Shown here: piece by piece, positions 37,334 through 46,900 of the stretch
How the letters are laid out: every line of letters starts with the position of its first letter
How positions within the stretch are numbered: position 1 is the first letter of the stretch
DNA from: Neoceratodus forsteri
Taxonomy: Eukaryota > Chordata > Ceratodontiformes > Ceratodontidae
DNA length: 64,000 nucleotides
Direction of reading: 5' to 3'
Assembly: GCA_016271365.2 (NCBI GenBank)
Contig: CM057456.1
Coordinates: 161,913,501 to 161,977,500, forward strand
Program-made: the position numbers and the translations under genes
Notes under the pieces: generated by a model
What the model was told of the DNA's origin: nothing
The model's database searches: none
Seen by the model: only the letters and a program-made list of their open reading frames with translations

Positions 37334-38032
37334 TTATCTTTCCACAAGCCCATTAGCTTGTGGGTGATATGGTGCTGTGCATCTCTGCACCACCCCACAC
37401 TTATCCCACAAACATTTCACCAGGTCCGACATGAAGGAACTCCATCGATCTGTGATAATCTCCTGCGGAAACCCAACACAGGAGAAAATCCCAAGTAAGG
37501 CATCTGCCACTTTGTCTGTCCTCAGTGAGGATAGGGCAACTGCCTCTGGATACCAGGTGGCATAATCTACAACAGTCAGGATGAACCTCTTCCTGGAGGA
37601 GCTGGGGGTATGTAAAGGCCCCACAATATCCGTTCCCACCTTCTGGAATGGCTCCTCCACTATAGGCAATGGAATTAGGGCGGCTTGGGTTTTCTTACCT
37701 GCCTTCCCTATTTCCTGGCACCAGTGAGAAGACCTGCAATACTCCTTCACCTGCTGGGTGAAGTTGGGCCAAAAGAAATTCTGAGGAAACCACTGTATAG
37801 TGTGCATGATTCCCAGATGACCAGACAAGGGAATATCATGTGTAATCTTGGGCCAGTAGAAATTCTGGGCCAACCACTGCATAGTGTGCATGATTCTCAG
37901 ATGACAAGACAAGGAAATATCTTGTGCAATCTTGAGCAACTGCTCATGATATCCCGGGGAATAACAAGCTGCCTGCCTGTCACCCCTTCCATTGTCTGCA
38001 CAGCCAGAGTATACATCAGTCCATTTTCCCAA
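37334..38032 (-). pseudogene. Gypsy integrase: zinc-binding domain and catalytic core
   Basis: Zinc-binding H2C2 region: SGHLGIMHT with QVKEYCRSSHWCQEIG, where the CxxC appears as CRSSHWC. Core: PFQKVGTDIVGPL (first Asp), FPQEIITDRWSSF (second Asp; the usual Gly after Arg is Trp) and YHPQANGLVER (Glu), so the DDE triad is present. The H2C2 region carries an 84-bp in-frame tandem duplication (37766-37934). Coding is interrupted after LVER at about 37333 by stops, then resumes with FAYR-like sequence before 37259. Confidence 0.85.
37766..37933 (-). repeat. 84-bp tandem duplication inside integrase zinc-binding region
   Basis: Two adjacent copies begin with GGGCCA at 37766 and 37850 and end in AATCTT, an 84-bp period (28 codons). 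The protein accordingly reads two similar blocks, HLRIMHTMQWLAQNFYWP and HLGIMHTIQWFPQNFFWP. The frame is kept. Confidence 0.85.
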
Positions 38033-38459
38033 TAAACCTTATGTTTACTGTCACCTCCCTGTGCACCGTCAGAGTCTGCCCAAGCCCTCAGCTTCTGTAG
38101 ACTAGGGTCACTTTTCTGAGCAGTTGCAAACTCCTTACACATTCCCAAGGCATGAGGCCAGTCCCCTTCAGTCTCTAAAATAGGGTCCCTAGAACTAACA
38201 TCAGGGCACTCAGGATCACTGTCCTCCCTAACCTTCTGATGATGGGTCACCCCTCCTTCTTCAGAGTAACTCTCCATAGCAGTGTGGTTAACTGCTGCTG
38301 AGGAAATTTCTATCCCCTTTTCATTAGTCTCCAGATCAGGAGAGACAGGCTGGGGAATCGGCCTCCCAGTGATTTCCACCATGGCTTCTGTGGGGTCCAA
38401 GGAACTAAAATTTTTCCTTGCCTCTTGGCTATGGGTAACTGCACACACCATCCTCTGTT

Positions 38460-38740
38460 GGAGATTGTTGCCAAGGATGACATCAACTGCTAACGTTTTT
38501 GCTACAGCCACCTGTTGCAGAGCTCCCCCTATTTCACCCCAGTCTAGGAGAACACTAACAAGGGGCAATGTTTTCTCCTCACCAGTAAAGTCTTGTACAG
38601 TGACATATTTATTAGGTATAAGGTGACCAGGCTCTACCAGATCCCTTTTACCAATGTCAGGTATGCCCCTGTGTCCCTTAACCCTTGTGTCTGTACACCA
38701 TTCACCGTGACTGGGTGCATGTGTTCCCTCATGTTCACAG
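38460..38740 (-). pseudogene. Gypsy aspartic protease remnant
   Basis: The minus strand at 38677-38664 encodes LRDTGAYLTLV, with the DTG catalytic triad. One base is then missing, and the next frame continues RDLVEPGHLIPNKYV... LPLVSVLLDW... VDVILGNNL. The final block resembles the second conserved region of retroelement proteases (I-LG-D/N). It would cleave the polyprotein if intact; here it is frameshifted. Confidence 0.75.
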
Positions 38741-38789
38741 GCATGCTTCCAGGGACACACAAACAACCCACTTCTTTCCTAGCCCCCTG

Positions 38790-39880
38790 TTATGTATTGC
38801 TTGCCATTTTGGGACACTGTCTGGCAGTATGCCCAGTTTCTTTACAGACCCAGAATTCATTTCTTTTCTCAGAGAATTCTTTTCTCTGAAAGCTGGGGCT
38901 AACTGGTTTCAGTGGAGGCAGTGAGGGTTTTAGCTGCCCTGAAGAAGTGCTTTTCCCTTTCTGCACTGCCACACCCGCCCCATTCACTCTCAGAGCAGGT
39001 ATGCTCTTGGCATAGTGGTCTGAGAGTTCGGCAACCTCTTGCACTGTTTTGGGATCTTGGTCCTCCAGCCAGGTTTTCAGCTCTGCTGGGCATGCCCCCC
39101 AAAAAAAGTGTTCTAGCAAAATAGCATTGTCAATTTTATCTACAGAGTTTGCTTCAATTCCTTCCCACCAACATTTTAAAAACTGATATTGTTTCATGGC
39201 TAGCTCCTCGTAGCTCACATCAATGCTTCTCCTGAGCTTACAGAATTTAGCTCTGTATGTTTCAGCAGTTAAATCAAACTTTTTTTAAAGTGCAGCTTTA
39301 AGTTTGCTGTAATCATTACTGTCCTCATTGTCCATTTGACCCAATGCATCCCGAGCTTTCTCAGTAAGTAGTGGGGATAGCTGGATGCTCCAGGACCCTC
39401 TAGGAATTTTAGCCTGAATACAAACTTTTTCAAAGGAATTTAAACAGGCATCCATATCCTCCCCTCTTTAAATTCAGCTATCAGTTTGGAATTCAATTTG
39501 TAACCAGTCCTGTAGTTCCAGTTAAACCCAAGCCACTTACCTGCTCTGGTGCTGGTGGCTGGAGCAGTAGCTTCTCCAGTTCATGTCGCCTCTGGTGCTC
39601 ATACTCCTCACGGTCTGCCTCTCACTGTTCACAGTCTGCCTCTTGCCGTTCTTGCCCCCTCTTCTCCTCTGCAGCTCGCTGGTGCTCACGCTCTTCCGCT
39701 TCAGTCTCCACTGTTCCTGCTGTGCCTCTGCTGTTCCCGCCCCTCTTCCCTGGAACCCAGCCTTCTGTGCAATCAATCTGCAGCCTGAGTACTTGGCTCC
39801 AGAATGCCGGTGACCTTCCTGCTGCTGTGGCCCTTCACTGGCACTGGTCCTACTGTCATCCTCACCGGATCTGGACACTG
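38790..39880 (-). pseudogene. Gypsy gag remnant with degenerate zinc knuckle
   Basis: Upstream part (39880-39537): Glu/Arg/Gln-rich, coiled-coil-like sequence whose better frame reads RRHELEKLLLQPPAPEQ. After a gap, 39218-38790 reads MKQYQFLKCWW, then CPAELKTWLEDQDPKTVQEV, similar to SCAN-like gag cores. It ends in a zinc knuckle, FWVCKETGHTARQC, where the first Cys of CxxCxxxGHxxxxC is Phe, a one-base change. Gag would form the particle. Several frameshifts are present. Confidence 0.75.
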
Positions 39881-40060
39881 CACTGGCTGCTAGTCTTCCA
39901 CGCCCATGTTTGGTCTTTTACAGTCACAGTCAGTGACTCAATGCGTCTGGGTATCTGCTGCCAGCAGGGTATCCACAAGGTTCTGCTTGTGGCTCTCATC
40001 TTTTACAGGACTCTCTGTCCTTGCACAGCCCTCCCTCCAGTGTAAGTGCTGAGAGGTATT

Positions 40061-40419
40061 CCAGCTCAGCAGGTGCAATAGTCAGGGATCAGCCTGACAA
40101 ACCTGTCTCCCTACAAATGTTAGTTTGCTAACATTGATTAAAATGAATGAGAGGCACATACCAGCACAGACTGCAACCTCTGTATTCATACCCGGCCTAG
40201 TCATGGTGATTTTGGTGAAGTGGAAATGGACTTTCTGTGGTGGCACTGCAGTGGCTGCCTGAAACAGCCCACCACTGATGTAGATGATGACACAATGGAG
40301 AAAGAATTTCCCAGTGGTCAGACTTCAGACATTGATGACTGTGAGGGCAGCTTTCTTTTATGGATGATGATGTGGTTAATGCTGGCAGGTTTTAACTGAA
40401 GTTGTTAAAGGCAGTGTGC
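40061..40419. other. Unassigned sequence between Gypsy element and minisatellite
   Basis: The expected 5' LTR should lie here, but no similarity to 34190-35241 beyond a short TTTGCTAACA-like word near 40121 was seen. No gene recognised. Confidence 0.4.
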
Positions 40420-40712
40420 CACCATGGACCACCACCACCACCACCACCGGGAGGATGTTAGCCACTGCCACCACTAAGCATGAGTCTGTCTGACCCCAGA
40501 CCACCACTACCACTGGGACTGATGTTACTCACTGCCACCACTGAGCATGAGTCTGTCTGACCCCGCATTCACCACCACCGGGACTGATATTAGCCACTGC
40601 CACCACTCGAGCATGAGTCTGGTTGACCCCTTACACAACCACCACTGGGACTGATGTTAGCCACTGCCACCACTGGAGCATGAGTCTGTTGGACCCCATA
40701 CTACCACCACTG
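40420..40712. repeat. ~66-bp minisatellite, left part
   Basis: TGAGTCTGTCTGACCCC-type words recur at 40481, 40548, 40614 and 40681 (spacings 67, 66 and 67) with CACCACCAC and GATGTTAGCCACTGCC blocks in each unit. The array stops at CCACCACTG where CR1 sequence begins. Confidence 0.9.
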
Positions 40713-43700
40713 AAACATAGAAACATAGACTTTGACGGCAGAAAAGGACCACTTGGCGCCACCCAGTCTGCCCTTTCCTACCTACTGGATAAGCTGCAGA
40801 TTCTAGTTAACCAACAGCCTGCTTCCTGCAACCCCGCGACTATATATTGCTTTTGTGTCTGTCCATGCATGTTTGAATTCCACTGTTTTAGACCCAAACA
40901 ACCTCCTCAGGAAGGCTGTTCCATGTATCCACCACTCTCCGTGAAAAGAATTTCCTCACATTACCCTGGAGCCATCCCCCTCTATCTTTAAACTGTGCCC
41001 CTTGTTCTTACACATCTCTTTTTATGAAAGATGCTACCCTCCTGACTTTGTTGATCTCTTGAGGTACTTGAACGCTTCTATCATGTCCCCTGTCCCTCCT
41101 TTCATCAAGGGTATGCATATTAAGCTCCTTTAGTCTCTCTTCATATGGTTTCTGATGCAGACCCTGCATCATTTGATTTGCCTCCTCTGGACTGCTTCCA
41201 TCCCTGTCTATGTCCTTGCGTAGATGAGGTCTCCAAAACTGCACACAGTACTCCAGATGGGGTCTCACCAACTGTCTGTATAGAGGGATAATCACTTCCT
41301 TTTTTCTACTTGTGATGCCCCTTCCTATGCATCCCAGTATCCCTGGCTCTCCTTACTGACTTTTCACATTGCTTTACCCACCTTAGGTCATCTGATATGA
41401 TTCACCCCAGGTCCCTTTCCATTTTGTTGTTGTTAGTACCTCCCCTGCTATTGTGTACTCTTCTCCTGGGTTTTTGCTCTCCAGTGCATTCTTGCACTTC
41501 TTTGCATTGAATCTAAGTTGCCATATGTCTGACCATTCCTCCAACTTTGCCAAGTCCCTTCTCATCTTTTCTACCCCTCTTGTGTATCCACTCTGTTACA
41601 GATCTTTGTGTCATCTGCAAAGAGGCATACCTTTCCCTCCAGACCTCTGCAATGTCACTAATAAAGATGTTAAAGAGGATTGGACCCAGTACTGAGCCCT
41701 GAGGTACTCCTTAATAACCCCTTCTTGGAATGTGTTCCATTCACTATTACCTTCTGTGTCCTGTTGTGCAGCCAGTTCACTACTCGAGGCTACCACCCTG
41801 GGACCCACTCCCAGGCTGGCTAACTTGATTATTAATCTTTGTGCGGGACTGTGTCAAATGCCTTGCTAAAGTCATGGTAGGCCATATCCACAGCCCTCCC
41901 TCGGTCTATTACTTTGTCACCCAGTCAAAGAAATCAATTAGATTAGTCTGACATGACCTTCCTGCTGTAAATCCATGTTGCTTTGGGTCCTGTGCCCCGC
42001 TGGCTCCTAGGTGCTCAACAATTCTTTCTTTCAGAAGTGATTCCATCATTTTCCTACCACTGAGGTCAAACTTACAGGTCTGTAGTTCTGCTTCTGCCTT
42101 GCTTCTACTTTTGTAAAGGGAATCACACCGTCTCTCCAGTCCTCAGGTACCACCCCATCCTGCCATGGATTTGTTAAAAAGTGTGGTCAGTGGTGTCACT
42201 AGGTCCCCCTTAGTTCTTTTAGGATTTCTGGGGTGAATCCTGTCAAGCCCCATTGCTTTGTCCACCTTGAGTTTTAGGAGTTCTTTTCAAGACTCTTTCT
42301 TCTGAGAATGGACTGGTATCAACCCCCCTACCCAGAGTGCTTCTATTGTCTGGTTTATGTAACTGCTCCTCATCTTCTTTTGTGAATACTGAGCAAAAGT
42401 ATTCATTCAGTATCTCTGCCTTTTCACTGTCTCCCTCTGTCCACCTCCCCTCTCCTTTATTAATCTTCACTATCCCTCCCTTAACCTTTCTATGCTCCCT
42501 AATGTACCTATATAAAGGGTTTTATCCCCCTTTTGACCGAGTAGGCTATTTTTTTCCTCAGTTTGTGCCTCTTGCTATTCTGACTGCCTTTCCTACTTTT
42601 TTCTGCTTTAATTGATACAGTTCCTGTCATGCTCCTCTGTGATTCCTTATACTTTTGAATGCAGCCTTTTTCTCCTTAACCTTCCCCGCCACTTTTTGAG
42701 AACCATAGTGGTTTTTACTCCGCTTTAGTTTTCTTTATTTGTTTTACATAAAGACTTGTTGCCTCTATGATGGTAGTTTTGATTTTTCTCCATTGTTCTT
42801 CCACCCCTCCTATTTGGCTATTTGTTAGTGCATTCTTAAGGTGTTCACCCATTTTGCCAAAGTCAGCCCTTCTAAAGTCCAGTATCCTTGTTTTGTATTG
42901 GCTTATCTCCATGGTTGTGCTCATTGTGAAGCACACTGTGCAGTGGTCGCTTGTTCCCCAGATGTTCTACCGACTTAAATTTGTGATCCTCTCTCCATTT
43001 GAGAGTACCAGGTCTAGTATTGTTCCCTCCCAGTGGGTTTCCAGCACTAGCTGTTCTAAGGTCTGCCTCCTGCAGGGCATCGAGAATGACCTGCTCTTGG
43101 ATGTGGCTGGAGTACATGTCCTCCAGTTAACATCTGGCATATTCAGGTCCCCCATCAACAGTATCTCCCCTTTTCAGCCATTTTGAGAATGTCCTCCATC
43201 AATTTTCTTGTCCATTTCCTCCCTTGAGGCGGGGTCCTGTATACAACCCCTGTGCAGATTGTGGTGCCATTCCCCATCTCCAAGGTAACCCAGAGTGCCT
43301 CTTTGTCTCTCCCCTTTACTTTTTAGGTTTTGTAGCTTTGATCCCTTCCCTTATGTATAGAGCTACTCCACCTCCTCTTTGCCTTCCTGTCCCTTCTGTA
43401 GATTGTGTACCCTGGTATGTTGACATCCCATTCTATGGTTCTGGTGTACCATGTTTCTGTGACTGCCACAATATCCAATTGTTCATCTTCCATCAAAGCT
43501 ACTAGCTCAGAAAGCTTGTTTCCAGACTACGTGGCATTGTAGTCATTGCCTCCATTTAATGTTGGTTTGATCCTTTTCCCCCATCCCTGCTCTTATTGCT
43601 TTTATCATTTTTTGCTCATTTACCCCTATCCTGCCCTGTGTTGAGCTCTGTACCTCAGTGTTTGCCCTACTACCTGCTCCTGTTTTGTGGGGAGGCTTGA

Positions 43701-43953
43701 CTTTTCTCCTGCCTTTTATCAGTACCTCCCTCTTATCTAGTTTAAAAGCTTGCCATGGAAGCATTTTAACTTGTCACCTAGAGCTTGTCCCCTTTGTAGA
43801 CAAATGCGGATCATACCAGTATAGAGTCATCTTTGCCTCCAGGTGGACCCCCCCAGTCCCCAATGAAGCTAAAGCCTTGTGCTCTGCACCAGTTTTGCAA
43901 CCATTCATTAAACTGCATGGTGTGCAGTACCTCAGCCTCATTCCTGCCATGGA
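40713..43953 (-). mobile_element. CR1 LINE inserted into the minisatellite
   Basis: The 3' end is at 40713 (complement of the TTTCTATG terminal repeat). ORF2 pieces in order from the right: endonuclease with MGDLNMPDVNW near 43158; NEYFCSVFTKEDEEQ near 42400; reverse transcriptase active site CLFADDTKI near 41640-41610, intact; LEEWSDIWQLRFNAKKC; and LVRPHLEYCVQFWRPHL at 41265-41215. The right end, 43953-43770, reads as the last part of ORF1 (NEWLQNWCRAQGFSFIGDWG), the same block as 63485-63550. So this is a long but 5'-truncated copy. Confidence 0.9.
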
Positions 43954-43976
43954 AAAGACTGCAGCAAATATTGCAC

Positions 43977-44480
43977 ACTGATGTTAGCTACTGCCACCAC
44001 TGAGCATGAGTCTGTCTGACCTCACACCACCACCGCCACCAGGACTGATGTTAGCCACTGCCACCAGTGAGTATGATCTCTGTCTGCCCCTGACCACCCA
44101 CCACCGGACTGATGTTAGCCATCATCACCACTGGAGCATGGATCTCCGCCTGACCCCACGCCACCACTGTTTCACTGACTGATGTTAGCCACTGCCACCA
44201 CTGAGCATGAGTCTGTCTGACCCCAGTACCACCACCACTGGGACTGATGTTAGCCACTGCCACCACTGAGCATGAGTCTGTCTGACCCCAGTACCACCAC
44301 CACTGGGACTGATGTTAGCCACTGCCACCACTGAGCATGAGTCTGTCTGCCCCCCAGACCACCACCACTGGGACTGCTGTTAGCCACTGCCACCACTGAA
44401 CATGTGTCTGTCTGACCCCCAGGCCACCACCACCAACAGGACTGATGTTAGCCACTTCCACCACTGAGCATGAGTATATC
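43977..44480. repeat. ~66-bp minisatellite, right part
   Basis: The array resumes with CTGATGTTAGC and repeats at 44007, 44074, 44139, 44208, 44273, 44338, 44403 and 44471 (spacings 65-69). The units are the same as at 40420-40712. Confidence 0.9.
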
Positions 44481-44663
44481 CAGACCACCATATCAATCAG
44501 CCACAGACACAAAGCTTCTTAATATTTGAACCATAAAGCGTAGTATCTGTACTCATGTTTGTTATGTTATTTCACTTCCTTTAGTTGTATGTTTCTGCTT
44601 TTCTGTAGCTTTCATAGCCACAATGGTCAAACACATACGTCAACTTATTTTTTCTTTTTATAG

Positions 44664-44763
44664 GTTAACAAAAAAGTCTCCTTCACTGAAACTTGTGGGA
44701 ATGGTACTGTAGCTTGTACCATTACAGAGGAAGCTATGGAATATCCATTTGAAATCTATTCTG
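44664..44763 (+). CDS. Candidate internal exon A, unknown protein
   Basis: A polypyrimidine-rich acceptor (TTTTCTTTTTATAG) directly precedes 100 nt that are open in one frame, ending at a good donor (CTG/GTGAGTATG). The 33 codons begin VNKKVSFTETCGNG and end EEAMEYPFEIYSG, phase 0 in and phase 1 out. Two diverged relatives lie downstream on the same strand (49167-49279 and 56659-56720), aligning at TIT-EA, PFEI and SG. I do not recognise the family. Repeated, spliced-looking, same-strand copies suggest a duplicated exon or tandem gene fragments; an exon of an unrecognised transposon is the main alternative. Confidence 0.4.
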
Positions 44764-45275
44764 GTGAGTATGAAGATTTTTGTTTCATCTGTTTTACCAT
44801 TTTGGAAAGACTGCAGCAAATATTGCACTACAGGTTGTGTCAGTTGGACAAGATGTGGGTTTGAAATGTAACTTGACTTGAGATTGAGAACCAGGGAGGG
44901 ACAAATAACTAATTAAGTTGTAAGAAGTCATTCATTTCTTTTTGTAGGAAACTTCCAGATGCTTTGTTGTTCTGTCAAAGTGGCCTTTATTAGATGACCA
45001 TGACCATCATTAACAACCAGACTCCAGAAGGATGCAGATGAAATCTGTAAAGAAGTAACAATATAAGAAACCATTACAGACAAACCTGCAAATATGTTTC
45101 CCCTCCACCCCCCCAAAAAAAGACTTACCTTCATGTGCTTGAGAGTTATGCATTTCCAATTTGAACACAAAAAATTCTCATTGAGCACTGAAACGTGCAC
45201 ACCAACAGTTTCTGTGACTTGTGATACAGAACAATACCATGAGTACATGTCCATGTCAACCCTCCTCACTCATAC

Positions 45276-45276
<1 letters not shown>

Positions 45277-45319
<43 letters not shown>
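45277..45319. repeat. (AT)n microsatellite
   Basis: AT dinucleotides with one early interruption. They inflate open frames on both strands. Confidence 0.9.
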
Positions 45320-45321
<2 letters not shown>

Positions 45322-45444
45322 CTACCACCAAGGCTACTAGTGTACAGACAAAGGGCACCCTTCCATCCAGTTGAGATGATCACATTGCATTTGCTTGAAT
45401 CACCTCGCAGAACACATTGGACCAGCAACAGTATGCTCACGGTA

Positions 45445-45715
45445 ATCATTTTATTCTGTGGGACTTTGTATGTGCTGAAACACTCCCATTTCACTGTGTT
45501 GCCACTTGTCAATTTTCTGCATACAAGGAGGATGCATTTTGGGCATGCAGAAAAAATCTGGGGACTCTGTGCCACCACTGCACGCATGACTGAGTGCACC
45601 ATTAATTCTGAGGGACTTTGTGTGTGCTGAAACACTCCCATTTCATTGTGTTACCACTTGTCAATTTTCTGCACACAAGGCATGACTGAGTGTGTCATTA
45701 ATTCTGGGTGTTGTG
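45445..45715. repeat. ~152-bp tandem duplication with a partial third unit
   Basis: GGACTTTGTATGTGCTGAAA at 45461 is repeated, with slight change, at 45613. Both are followed by CACTCCCATTTCA and TTGTCAATTTTCTGC. CATGACTGAGTG and ATTAATTCTG words mark the unit ends, and a third copy starts but breaks off after ATTCTGGG. Confidence 0.85.
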
Positions 45716-46350
45716 TGATTGTGAGCTCATGATGTCATACTGATATTATCAATTAAAGCAGCATTGCAAGAATGTTGTAGATACTTGAACTGTTTTTTTA
45801 TGCTATTTTACATTGCCACAGCCACTACTTAACTCCGAAAGTCGTGACTTGAATGATACGCTCTTTTCAATTTCTGTCTGCTTTTCTTAGTTTATTACTT
45901 TTTTTCATGGGAAAAAAAATGAGCACACCTTTCAATATTGTTCTGGCCAGGTTTGTATTTATTTGCAGCTGCTTTTCAATAAATATTGTTCTGTGGTGTC
46001 ATAAAACACTGCCTGCTGCATAACTGTTAATTTACAACAGAAGTGATGTATAACAACTAACTGATGTGATGGAGAAAAGCAGAGGAAAACAATGACAAAA
46101 ACCTGGTCAGCACCAATTTAAAAGGAATGCTCCTTTCATTATTTCACACATGAACAAAGGTAGTACAGCAGACTCAACTACTGAAAATTCTTGTATCATT
46201 CCAGTCAGGATGTAAGTAAAGGAAGTTGTAACATAACATTAAAAAATATAGGTCAGAGTTCTCAACAGATTGTTGCTGTTGCTTTTACAGAGATTCACTC
46301 ATGTTACATAGCTATGGTGATGCACATAACCCAATATGTGGAGCTTATAC

Positions 46351-46900
46351 CTTCCAGGGAATATTTTGCTCCAAATAGTGCAATACATTTCTCGAAAACC
46401 GCCCATAATTTCATTACAGTGTGTCATGATGGTAAATCTTGTTCAGAAAAGTTACCCACATTCTGGCCCCACTTTCCAGCAATGTTAGGACGTGATGTCA
46501 GGGGAGTGCTGATGCGCTCAATTATAGTGAATGTCCAGCAGTTATTCCATCATGTTTCATTATGTTATAAGATTCACTTTGTGGTGAAAATGTGGGAACG
46601 TTCCACTAACAAGGCTCTTCTTATTGGAAACGTGTCAACAAGTTTCACAACAACTGACCATTATAACACAATGAAACATTCAAAAAGCTGCCAGACAATC
46701 GGACATTCACTGTAATGAAGCATGCACCCATGCTCTCCCTGGCATCATGTCCTAACATTGCTGAGAAAGGGGGGCAGAATGTGGGCGGCTTTTCTGAATG
46801 GAAATTCCTCCATCACGTGACACACTGTAATGAAATTATGGGCAGTTTTCACACAAATGTATTGCACTATGTGGAGCAAGAAAGATTCCCCTTGAAGTGA
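46351..46900. repeat. Long foldback: ~255-bp inverted arms with 21-nt loop
   Basis: The left arm, 46351-46604, and right arm, 46626-46900, are reverse complements with scattered mismatches and small indels. The pairing blocks include CATAATTTCATTACAGTGTG against CACACTGTAATGAAATTATG, and CAATGTTAGGACGTGATG against CATCATGTCCTAACATTG. The loop is about 46605-46625. The 174-codon open frame across the left arm is a by-product. Such a structure fits a MITE with fully extended arms, or a hairpin-RNA source. Confidence 0.9.

Larger units (their letters stand above)
34190..40060 (-). mobile_element. Ty3/Gypsy LTR retrotransposon with integrase upstream of reverse transcriptase (Gmr1-like)
   Basis: Domain order along the minus strand is gag (39880-38790), protease (near 38720-38480), integrase (37930-36760), reverse transcriptase (36620-35950), RNase H (35930-35300). 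Standard Ty3/Gypsy elements have integrase last. The IN-before-RT order matches the Gmr1 lineage known from deuterostomes. The junction lies inside one frame (37259-36411), so it is not an assembly or rearrangement artefact between separate pieces. A candidate polypurine tract and 3' LTR start lie at about 35253-35241. No matching 5' LTR was found, and several frameshifts and stops show the copy is inactive. Confidence 0.85.
44764..46350. other. Mostly unassigned; microsatellite and tandem duplication
   Basis: Holds a 23-bp word at 44806-44828 identical to 43954-43976 (see findings), the (AT)n at 45277-45319 and the 152-bp duplication at 45445-45715. The open segments here have no recognisable domain. 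Confidence 0.5.

Noticed and set aside
40061..40419. 5' LTR of the Gypsy element
   Set aside because: No convincing similarity to the candidate 3' LTR and no primer-binding site was seen.
40420..44480. Regular ~66-bp repeats suggesting a CRISPR-like array
   Set aside because: The units are contiguous and degenerate, with no unique spacers, in a vertebrate genome. This is a minisatellite.
46191..46715. 174-codon plus-strand open frame
   Set aside because: It lies across the left arm and loop of the 550-bp hairpin. No domain is visible, and its length is explained by the palindrome rather than by selection.
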